From the NCBI GenBank assembly GCA_013336205.1, contig JAAXUD010000249.1:1-5199 (forward strand): a stretch of 5,199 nucleotides of DNA, in the 5' to 3' direction. The notes beneath the pieces were generated by a model. It made no database searches. It was not told where the DNA came from and saw nothing but the letters and a program-made list of their open reading frames with translations. The position numbers and the translations under genes are program-made. Shown here in pieces: positions 1 through 5,199 of the stretch; position 1 is the stretch's first letter; the number at the start of each line of letters is the position of its first letter. This DNA is from Lentimicrobium sp. (GTDB lineage Bacteria; Bacteroidota; Bacteroidia; Bacteroidales; Lentimicrobiaceae).

Positions 1-984
1 AACCTGGTTGATAGCCTCAACCTTTCCTTGTCTGAAGGTTTTAACCCATCCTGATTTGTATTCAGGCATAATTTTGCCATTCGACTCTGTTTCGAGTTCC
101 ATCGCGATCACATGCTCAGCCGGCACATTGTAGCCAAAGTTCCCGATGCCTGAAAAAACCTCAACTACCGGTTTGAAACTGGCCGACACAATAAAAACCT
201 CAATTCCGCTCCTTTTAAAAGTTGAAATCAGGTTCTGCATTTCGGGAAAAACGCGTAGTCCGGATTTATAGGAATAGGCGACAACACCAGATCTGGTTGG
301 AAAGCCGGCTGGCGAAACCCAGGTTTGTTTGCTTAATTGATTGCCCAACTCAAACGAAATAGCTTCTGTTGCCATCTCTTTTACTTCAGCTTCAGTCATT
401 CCGGCAAACAGATACAATATCCAGGGATAACCGTATTCTTCACCAATACCGGCTGTTGCACAATAACCATCGTACAAAAACGGAATTTTGGCAAGGAAAT
501 CCTTGAACTGTGGTGTTTGTTTAATCTGGTCAAAGCTCATAGAGCCATTTGCCCCTATGTAATTGTCATACAGGTAATTGTAATCATCTTTCAGATCCAG
601 GTGAATGTCGGAAAGTTGCAAATCATTAAAACTACCGGATAATTGAGTAACTCCGTTTATGCTGTCTTTTAACAAGGCACTGAATTGTTCTTTTGTCAGC
701 TTAAAGCGAAGATGAGACAATTGGTAACGCATCACAGCTTCTTCAACATCGAAATGCGCGCAGGTCTGATCCCAGTCCAGCACAACATACGGAGTATTTT
801 TCTCATCATAAAATTGCCCTCCGGTTCCATAATCATCAATCAATTGGTTTATTACACTGAAGTTTCTTTCTGACCAGTTCATGCGATCAAGTGAATTTGA
901 AATCCGGGTTTCGTCTCTCCGACAACTACCGGAAAGCAGAATGCATATACCCGACAAAATATATACACAAATCCGGTTTTGCAT
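1..984 (-). CDS. HAD-superfamily phosphatase lipoprotein, phosphorylcholine phosphatase-like (C-terminus off the window)
   Basis: This gene starts at an ATG at 982-984 and stays open to the left edge, giving 328 codons without a stop, so the 3' end is missing. Residues 1-21 form a short positive N-terminus, a hydrophobic stretch and LSGSC, an imperfect lipobox with Cys21 as the likely lipidated residue. HAD motif I is DWDQT at 70-74, with Asp70 as predicted nucleophile and Asp72 as acid/base. It is followed by HFDVEEA, which resembles the D-x-E-E-A pattern I recall after motif I in phosphorylcholine phosphatases. Motif II is probably Ser267 in FIVSAS, and Lys321 in GKVEAI is a candidate motif III lysine. 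The roughly 190 residues between motifs I and II fit a large cap domain. Motif IV would lie beyond the edge. It probably removes phosphate from a small substrate in the periplasm or at the cell surface. The HAD assignment is firm; phosphorylcholine as substrate is inferred. Confidence 0.85.
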   Translation of the reverse strand, partial: MQNRICVYILSGICILLSGSCRRDETRISNSLDRMNWSERNFSVINQLIDDYGTGGQFYDEKNTPYVVLDWDQTCAHFDVEEAVMRYQLSHLRFKLTKEQFSALLKDSINGVTQLSGSFNDLQLSDIHLDLKDDYNYLYDNYIGANGSMSFDQIKQTPQFKDFLAKIPFLYDGYCATAGIGEEYGYPWILYLFAGMTEAEVKEMATEAISFELGNQLSKQTWVSPAGFPTRSGVVAYSYKSGLRVFPEMQNLISTFKRSGIEVFIVSASFKPVVEVFSGIGNFGYNVPAEHVIAMELETESNGKIMPEYKSGWVKTFRQGKVEAINQV

Positions 985-1015
985 AGCGGCGATTCTTATA
1001 ATCCTGAAATTTACG

Positions 1016-1094
1016 AAAAAACCACAAAGATGAACACCCTGATCCAATAGCAAATATAAAGCTGCTGCGGTCAGGGTGTTAATCCGGGTGGTTT
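1016..1094 (-). terminator. Long inverted repeat followed by T6, probable terminator of the cargo gene
   Basis: The arms at 1071-1094 and 1019-1042 are 24 nt each and pair at 20 of 24 positions. The inner 10 bp (AACACCCTGA with TCAGGGTGTT) are perfect, then come one mismatch, 3 pairs, three mismatches and 7 more pairs (AAACCAC with GTGGTTT). The loop is 28 nt. On the minus strand the distal arm runs directly into six T residues at 1021-1016. The structure begins about 40 nt after the TAG at 1137-1139, so it fits an intrinsic terminator for the cargo gene. The loop is larger than usual, so an operator or an attenuator-like role remains possible. Confidence 0.6.
1051..1058 (-). promoter_or_regulatory. 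Candidate Bacteroidota -7 box for the HAD lipoprotein gene
   Basis: On the minus strand this reads TATATTTG, a perfect match to the Bacteroidota -7 consensus TAnnTTTG. It lies 66 nt before the ATG at 984, so a transcript would carry a leader of roughly 60 nt. I see no TTG-type -33 element at the usual distance upstream, which weakens the call. The box lies inside the loop of the inverted repeat at 1019-1094. Confidence 0.3.
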
Positions 1095-1136
1095 GCCTCA
1101 TTTTTGTGGGGCATGATGATCAGTTGGAGCGATTTT

Positions 1137-3608
1137 CTACTTCAACAGAATAAGCTTCTTTACCTCTTTAAAGTTACCGCTTTGCAGGCTGTAGAAATAT
1201 AATCCCGGAGATAGTTTTGAGGCTTCCAAAACTACTTCATAGCTGCCGGGGGCCTTCAACTCATTTACCAGCACAGCCATTTCTTTGCCACTCAGGTTAT
1301 AGACAGCCAGCCTGGTAATGTAACCGCCTGATTCATTGTCTCCGATCTGGTATTTGATTGTTGTTGAACCATCGAAAGGATTTGGATAATTCTGAGACAA
1401 TGAAAATCCGTTTGGCGATGACTGGTCTTCCGGGTTTGTGTCTGAAGTTCCATCAACGCTGCCGCTGTTCAGGTTTCCGTTATCAACTTCAGGTTCCTGA
1501 CCTGCATTTGGATCTCCCAGACTAAAGCCAGTTTTATATTCAACATAGGTAACATCATAAGTAATGCACCAGGTATCCTGGTCTAAAGCCCCCTCGTGCA
1601 ACCACCAGTTATTCATTCCCTCTTCAAAAATTGGATTTATCCAGTGGGTAGTATAATTTAGTTTGGTTACATCGCCGGTGTTTTCGGCTTCATTAAACCT
1701 GGTCACACTTTTAATTTCAGTTCCGGTGCTGGTGGTTGTTTTCAAAGAATAGTCGAAGCTGCCATCGATGCCAAGGTCAAACATTTCACCAAGCTCAAAA
1801 CTGAAGTTCAGGCTGGCTTTGTGTGTATTTGTTTTAGATTCTGATTGTTCAATACTGATCCCACTTTCGTAATGTGTGCCTAAGTTCCATGAACTGCCTG
1901 CACTTCCGAAGCTGCTGGTTTCGAATGAAGGGAAATTGATACCTTGCCTGTGATAATAGGTACCAGGATTTGAGGGGATCAGCCCGGGTTGTAAAGTAAC
2001 CATTTCTACATTGGGAAAAGGTTCAGTCATGTAAAAATGATAGGTTGAATCAATAATATTATCATGTACATCCTTTACTTTGTAAAAAGCCCTGTTTATT
2101 GTCGGGGATAGTGTTATGTAATAACCTGCCATTGTATCACTGGCATGCACCGTTATGGAATTAATAACTTTTTTCGAATATTCAGTTCCCCAGGTCTGCC
2201 CAAACGCATAACTTGCCTTGGCTTTAAAAAAACCAGCCTTAAAACTCAGGTCCCCACCTACTTCATATGCAACATCAGTGGTGGTAGAGGAGCCACTTGA
2301 GGAAGTAAATTCTATTTCTGAAATATTATCATGAGTATCATTTATATAAGGCTTTACCAAAGGCATATGGTTCAGATAATAGGGTGGTGGGCCTTCGATA
2401 TAACCAATATATTGCGTGTTTCCCGGACCCGCCATGGTTTGACTCATTTCCCTGGAGGGGTCATAAACCAGTTTATCAGTTTCTGCCCATGCGCAGTTCA
2501 GAGGATGATCCCAGTCGTCATAGCCCCGGTAAATCAGACACATAAACTGCCTGATATTTTGGGAGGTAGTTTCAGCTATTGCGAAATTTTCAACTGTAAG
2601 ATTGATGTTTTTATCTGCCCACAGGTAGTTCTGTTTAACCAGGTTCTTTTCCTGCTTGGTCCAGGTGCCGCCCTCTTTCAACTGATAACGCAGGATACGG
2701 TATCTGCAATAACCATTGTCTTTGCTTGATTTTTTCAAAAAAGCCTGAATACACTTACCTGTTGTCGGGTCACCCGTTACTGTTCCTTCGGCAAGTGCAA
2801 TGGAGGAATACCCATCTTCATTTTCAATCAGTAATTTTGAAACATTCACAAGCTGATCGGAAGGATCAAATTTATATTCGGCATATCTGGCATTATTATC
2901 ACCATCAATATATCCTATAAGAATTTTGGTTTCCATTTTTTTCTGGCCTCCGCTTACGATCAGGGTGTTTTTTGTAAGTACGGATATTTCTTCAATAGGC
3001 TGCAGGTCAGTTGCGGCTTCAGTCCAGTTTACAAGATCCTTGGTCCAGTAAACTGAAGCTTTTCCATTTGTTCCATTGGTTATCAGGCAGAGTTTTTCAC
3101 CAACCACTACTGCGGCCATATAGCCTGTTCCAACAATTTCACTTGGTGCCTTTACTTTTTTTAATTCCGACCAGGTAGTATCTGCTGCATTATAGACTGA
3201 ATAGTTTATGTAAGCATGTGAATAGTCGCTCCCATCCTGTTTTACAACAAATAAATAAAGCAACTCATTATACACAACCGGAGCTGGTTGCCATTCCCGC
3301 CATGCCGAAAGTTTCTTCAGGTTGGTAATGTCATCTTCTTTATGAACATCCCAATTTATACTCGTAGACTTGGTATTGTAAAGTTTTCTGACAATTATTT
3401 TGGAATTGGACCCATCATTATAGTTGATAAAATAAAAAATCCGGCCTTCAAAGGAGATTGAGGCGGCAGTAACCGAAAGACTTGAAACATCATTCTCTAT
3501 ATCTTTCTGGGTCTTAAAATAGCCTTTATCAGGGTCCCAACCTGCTGATAAGTAGCAGGGAAATAAAACAAAGACCATTAGGAGTGTGTAAAAATTAATT
3601 TTTTTCAT
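1137..3608 (-). CDS. Secreted T9SS cargo with a propeller-like N-terminal half and putative beta-hairpin pore-forming region
   Basis: This 823-residue protein has a signal peptide at 1-22, probably cut after LSA. Residues 40-390 are rich in beta-strands with recurring blade-like units: a Trp-containing turn (INW 84-86, TTW 144-146, VNW 193-195, GTW 314-316) and strands such as YLFVV and KLCLITNG. This suggests a sialidase- or lectin-like propeller, but no catalytic motif is visible. After IEGPPP (404-409) come two similar regions, about 434-485 and 583-637. Each has Ser/Thr-rich flanks around strands of alternating polar and nonpolar residues (DLSFKAGFFKAKASYAF; ASLNFSFELG then GIDGSFDYSL). 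This recalls aerolysin/ETX-MTX2-type proteins, an inference only. A low-complexity acidic and Asn/Ser/Gly-rich linker (698-733) leads to the T9SS type A tail at 735-823. The protein should cross the outer membrane by T9SS and be surface-anchored or released. The start is supported by AGGAG upstream. Export is confident; the function is unknown. Confidence 0.9.
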   Translation of the reverse strand: MKKINFYTLLMVFVLFPCYLSAGWDPDKGYFKTQKDIENDVSSLSVTAASISFEGRIFYFINYNDGSNSKIIVRKLYNTKSTSINWDVHKEDDITNLKKLSAWREWQPAPVVYNELLYLFVVKQDGSDYSHAYINYSVYNAADTTWSELKKVKAPSEIVGTGYMAAVVVGEKLCLITNGTNGKASVYWTKDLVNWTEAATDLQPIEEISVLTKNTLIVSGGQKKMETKILIGYIDGDNNARYAEYKFDPSDQLVNVSKLLIENEDGYSSIALAEGTVTGDPTTGKCIQAFLKKSSKDNGYCRYRILRYQLKEGGTWTKQEKNLVKQNYLWADKNINLTVENFAIAETTSQNIRQFMCLIYRGYDDWDHPLNCAWAETDKLVYDPSREMSQTMAGPGNTQYIGYIEGPPPYYLNHMPLVKPYINDTHDNISEIEFTSSSGSSTTTDVAYEVGGDLSFKAGFFKAKASYAFGQTWGTEYSKKVINSITVHASDTMAGYYITLSPTINRAFYKVKDVHDNIIDSTYHFYMTEPFPNVEMVTLQPGLIPSNPGTYYHRQGINFPSFETSSFGSAGSSWNLGTHYESGISIEQSESKTNTHKASLNFSFELGEMFDLGIDGSFDYSLKTTTSTGTEIKSVTRFNEAENTGDVTKLNYTTHWINPIFEEGMNNWWLHEGALDQDTWCITYDVTYVEYKTGFSLGDPNAGQEPEVDNGNLNSGSVDGTSDTNPEDQSSPNGFSLSQNYPNPFDGSTTIKYQIGDNESGGYITRLAVYNLSGKEMAVLVNELKAPGSYEVVLEASKLSPGLYFYSLQSGNFKEVKKLILLK

Positions 3609-3618
3609 AATAAGTGTT

Positions 3619-3623
3619 CTCCT
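3619..3623 (-). promoter_or_regulatory. Shine-Dalgarno-like site of the cargo gene
   Basis: The minus strand reads AGGAG, with 10 nt between it and the ATG at 3606-3608. It lies within the 27-nt gap after the barrel gene. It is the clearest ribosome-binding-like sequence in the window and supports the chosen start, although Bacteroidota often initiate without such sites. Confidence 0.45.
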
Positions 3624-3635
3624 GTTCTTTTAAAA

Positions 3636-4535
3636 TTACAAAACGATTCTTAATCCAATGTTAGCTCTTAAAGGGTTCATGAATGAACTTCTGGCGTATA
3701 TGGACATTTGCCCGTTGATAAGGTATTCAAGTCCGGCAAAGCCGTAAAATGAAGTTCCTGAGAACCGGGAGTCGAATTCAATGTTGTTGTAAACTTCTTC
3801 GCCTGCTTCGTTTGTGTCCGGGATTTGTTCTTCGGTTACAGAATGAACGAATTGTTGTGTAAAACCGAGTCCGGCAAAGGGCAGGAAATTTTTGTAACGA
3901 TATGCAATAGCAAGATTTGCCTCCCAGTACATCGAGTTTAAACTGGAAGAAATAACTTCTTCATCAGAGTTGGTGTTTGCAACAACAGACCCGGTGGTGC
4001 AATAATTGTAGGTAAGCATCGCCATTCCTGTCAGTTTTTCGGTCAGGTCCTTTTGATAATTAACCGCAAGGCCTAAGGTTAATGCGGGATAATCCGTACT
4101 CAGAATATGACTGCTTTCATCATTTATCCAGCTTTTGAAATTAAAGTGGTTAACACCCACATATCCACTAATGCCCAGCCCATCCCGTATTTGATATCCT
4201 GCTTTTATTGCTGTCATACTATTCTGATATTCTGTATCAAAATTATCGTTGTATTCCGTGATATCTTCTTCAGGAAATTCAAAGGAGGATTCCCCTTCCC
4301 AGGTTTTGTAATAATTGGTGTGTGAGACCATTTCAAGCCCTGTGAAATGAGTGAATTCATAAAAAGGTGCCAGAAAGAACGCTCCCTTTTTGTGTGCACT
4401 CATGCTAAAATCGGGGCTTGTCCCGGCAGCTGCAGGTGACGTCTTGACAACAGTAACCATGGATTGGGCGCTGAGGTGTTGAAGTGATAGTAGCATCACT
4501 ATCATTAAGACAAGGATTTTAAATTGCTTTTTCAT
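3636..4535 (-). CDS. Predicted outer-membrane beta-barrel protein
   Basis: This 299-residue protein starts with MKKQFK, a hydrophobic core and LSAQ, a typical signal peptide probably cut after Ala23. The mature part has short alternating strands ending in aromatic residues, separated by polar, acidic loops. Examples are FFLAPFYEF (53-61), AIKAGYQI (109-116), LGISGYVGVNHF (120-131), LTLGLAVNYQ (152-161), WEANLAIAYRY (204-214) and FYGFAGLEYLI (263-273). It ends with a final strand, NIGLRIVL. This fits a small barrel of about 10-12 strands in the outer membrane. It lacks the QDPQ...NP motifs that I associate with the N-terminus of PorP/SprF proteins. The cargo gene follows after 27 nt with no terminator between, so the two are very likely co-transcribed. 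The barrel may anchor, protect against or help display the cargo, but that is inference. Confidence 0.85.
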   Translation of the reverse strand: MKKQFKILVLMIVMLLSLQHLSAQSMVTVVKTSPAAAGTSPDFSMSAHKKGAFFLAPFYEFTHFTGLEMVSHTNYYKTWEGESSFEFPEEDITEYNDNFDTEYQNSMTAIKAGYQIRDGLGISGYVGVNHFNFKSWINDESSHILSTDYPALTLGLAVNYQKDLTEKLTGMAMLTYNYCTTGSVVANTNSDEEVISSSLNSMYWEANLAIAYRYKNFLPFAGLGFTQQFVHSVTEEQIPDTNEAGEEVYNNIEFDSRFSGTSFYGFAGLEYLINGQMSIYARSSFMNPLRANIGLRIVL

Positions 4536-4592
4536 AAGCCATTCTCTTGAATTGTTTAATTGTTTGTTGTGTATAAATAAAAAACCAATTTT
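4536..4592 (-). other. 57-nt gap between the response regulator and barrel genes
   Basis: The gap is AT-rich and codes for nothing recognisable. After the TGA of the response regulator the minus strand has AAAAATTGG followed by TTTTTT, which could form only a weak A-T hairpin, so I do not call a terminator. No TAnnTTTG box is seen. A tandem ACAATT-containing repeat and a purine-rich AAGAGAA (4542-4548) precede the barrel ATG. Read-through from the regulator gene is therefore plausible but not proven. Confidence 0.4.
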
Positions 4593-4955
4593 TCAAATCA
4601 TGGTCAACTCTGTAATCACCTGCGACACTTTCTCAAAATCATCAACCTTCGAAAAGAAATAGTCGGCGCCGGAATTAAGGGCCATTTCCCGGTGATATCC
4701 GGTTGCATGAAAAGTGAGGATAATAAATTTAAGGCTTGAATTCTCTTTCCGTATCTCTTTTAAAACTTCAAGCCCGGTTAAGCCCGGCATTTTAATATCA
4801 ACAATAGCGATATCAGGTTTTAAAACCTTTAAAGCTTCAAGTGTCTCGTTTCCATTATGATACGACCCAACAAGCTCAACCTGGCTGTTAAGACATAACA
4901 TCTGGCGCAATCGTTCCAGAATCAAAACAGAATCATCTGCAATTAAAACCTTCAC
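4593..4955 (-). CDS. Stand-alone receiver-domain response regulator
   Basis: The 120-residue product is a single CheY-like receiver domain. The acidic pocket is Asp7-Asp8 (LIADDS), the phospho-acceptor is Asp53 in DIKMPG, the switch Thr is Thr81 in IILT and the conserved Lys is Lys103 in FFSK. All key residues are present, so it should accept phosphate from a histidine kinase. It ends just after helix 5 with no DNA-binding or enzymatic output domain, and no HTH remnant is visible downstream. It would act through protein contacts or as a phosphorelay intermediate. The sequence is closest in style to NarL-type receivers and to stand-alone receivers ending FF-x-K-x-x-x-FEKV. The start is GTG at 4953-4955, because an in-frame TAA lies directly before it and the next Met (19) would remove the acidic pocket. 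No kinase gene is in view. Control of the two downstream genes is possible only indirectly. Confidence 0.93.
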   Translation of the reverse strand: MKVLIADDSVLILERLRQMLCLNSQVELVGSYHNGNETLEALKVLKPDIAIVDIKMPGLTGLEVLKEIRKENSSLKFIILTFHATGYHREMALNSGADYFFSKVDDFEKVSQVITELTMI

Positions 4956-4980
4956 TTAATTCTTTGTTTATAAGGCAGGG

Positions 4981-4988
4981 TAAATCTA
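4981..4988 (-). promoter_or_regulatory. Weak candidate -7 box for the response regulator
   Basis: The minus strand reads TAGATTTA, one mismatch from TAnnTTTG, and lies 25 nt before the GTG start. No proper TTG -33 element is present; instead the first 22-bp repeat (from 5008) falls about where it would be. That arrangement would suit an activator-dependent promoter, but the match is weak. Confidence 0.22.
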
Positions 4989-5007
4989 TATCCTTAAATA
5001 TGTTTTT

Positions 5008-5073
5008 CTTGTAAGGGAAATCGCAAATTCTTGTAGGGGAATTCTGATTCTTTTGTAGGGGAAATACTACACA
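5008..5073. repeat. Three direct repeats with an exact 22-bp period
   Basis: Copies of a 14-bp core start at 5008 (CTTGTAAGGGAAAT), 5030 (CTTGTAGGGGAATT) and 5052 (TTTGTAGGGGAAAT). Each differs from the consensus CTTGTAGGGGAAAT by a single base, and each is followed by an 8-bp variable spacer. The units abut, so the starts are exactly 22 bp apart, about two helical turns, placing all three on one face of the DNA. They lie 53-118 bp before the regulator's GTG. This is the layout of a tandem operator for a DNA-binding protein. The binding protein is unknown. Confidence 0.75.
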
Positions 5074-5081
5074 GGGGGGGG
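5074..5081. repeat. G8 homopolymer run
   Basis: Eight G residues on the plus strand (C8 on the minus strand) begin immediately after the third 22-bp unit. In this AT-rich leader it stands out. Such runs can change length by slipped-strand replication and can also carry sequencing errors. Confidence 0.7.
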
Positions 5082-5100
5082 ACATTCGAAATGGAATATC

Positions 5101-5124
5101 TTCCAATGCTATATCATATTGGAA
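5101..5124. repeat. 7-bp inverted repeat, possible operator
   Basis: TTCCAAT at 5101-5107 and ATTGGAA at 5118-5124 are perfect inverted repeats around a 10-bp AT-rich spacer. The dyad lies about 150 bp upstream of the regulator start and just beyond the G8 run. It has no T-tract, so a protein-binding dyad is more likely than a terminator. A match of this size in AT-rich DNA could also be chance. Confidence 0.35.
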
Positions 5125-5180
5125 TAAACAGGGAATCGGAAATAAAAAAGAATCGTTATAATTATAGTTAGCTTGAAATG

Positions 5181-5188
5181 CAAACTTA
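5181..5188 (-). promoter_or_regulatory. Perfect TAnnTTTG -7 box near the right edge
   Basis: The minus strand reads TAAGTTTG, matching the Bacteroidota -7 consensus exactly. Its -33 element would lie beyond the window, so it cannot be judged. If active, it would give the regulator gene a leader of about 220 nt containing the inverted repeat, the G/C8 run and the 22-bp repeats. Confidence 0.25.
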
Positions 5189-5199
5189 AATCAGCTCAT

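Larger units (their letters stand above)
4956..5199. other. Non-coding leader upstream of the response regulator
   Basis: This AT-rich stretch runs to the right edge. It contains three 22-bp-spaced repeats, a G8 run, a 7-bp inverted repeat and two candidate -7 boxes, each described separately. I see no tRNA and no convincing protein-coding sequence. One minus-strand frame stays open from about 5190 into the regulator gene, but it has no suitable start and ordinary-looking composition. Confidence 0.6.

Noticed and set aside
337..873. Plus-strand open frames at 337-642 and 685-873
   Set aside because: They lie opposite the HAD lipoprotein gene, which has clear motifs and a signal sequence; the plus-strand products show no recognisable domain.
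2331..2920. Plus-strand open frames inside the cargo gene region
   Set aside because: They are antisense to a continuous 823-codon gene with coherent signal peptide and sorting tail, and overlap each other.
3543..3608. Lipoprotein signal in the cargo protein (Cys18)
   Set aside because: The residues before Cys18 (LFPC) do not form a lipobox, and the LSA cleavage site just after it fits an ordinary signal peptide.
4107..4399. Open frames on both strands within the barrel gene
   Set aside because: Both overlap the barrel coding sequence in other frames and lack domains of their own.
3636..4535. PorP/SprF-type T9SS component
   Set aside because: The length is similar, but the N-terminal motifs I associate with that family are absent, so only a generic barrel call is justified.
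4581..4600. Intrinsic terminator after the response regulator
   Set aside because: The only hairpin is a few A-T pairs around TTGG, too weak to call even though it is followed by T-rich sequence.
5008..5073. CRISPR array
   Set aside because: Cores of 14 bp with 8-bp spacers are far too short for CRISPR repeats and spacers; a tandem protein-binding site fits better.
4920..5190. Minus-strand frame open from the right edge region into the response regulator
   Set aside because: It has no plausible start, crosses the repeats and the G/C8 run, and overlaps the regulator in another frame; its product looks like random AT-rich translation.

Overview
The window looks like a chromosomal stretch from a member of the Bacteroidota. 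The strongest evidence is the 823-residue exported protein, which ends in a typical type IX secretion system (T9SS) type A sorting tail, with NYPNPF near its start and LSPGLYFYSL near its end. Supporting signs are weak or absent Shine-Dalgarno sequences before most genes and several matches to the Bacteroidota -7 promoter box TAnnTTTG. The sequence does not settle the class or genus.

All four genes lie on the minus strand, so transcription runs from right to left. At 4956-5199 is a non-coding leader with three direct repeats at an exact 22-bp period, a G8 run and a small inverted repeat. Next come a stand-alone receiver-domain response regulator (4593-4955), a 299-residue predicted outer-membrane beta-barrel (3636-4535) and, 27 nt further on, the 823-residue T9SS cargo (1137-3608). 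The cargo appears to combine a beta-propeller-like N-terminal half with two Ser/Thr-rich amphipathic beta-hairpin segments that recall pore-forming proteins. A long inverted repeat followed by T6 (1016-1094) probably terminates this group. A candidate promoter in its loop may serve the last gene, a HAD-superfamily lipoprotein resembling phosphorylcholine phosphatases (984 to 1), which runs off the left edge.

The working picture is a cell-envelope module: a signalling protein, an outer-membrane barrel and a surface-exposed or released protein, with a periplasmic or surface phosphatase beside it. Co-transcription of barrel and cargo is well supported by spacing. Links to the response regulator and phosphatase are inference. 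The least explained features are the architecture of the 823-residue protein and the 22-bp repeats.
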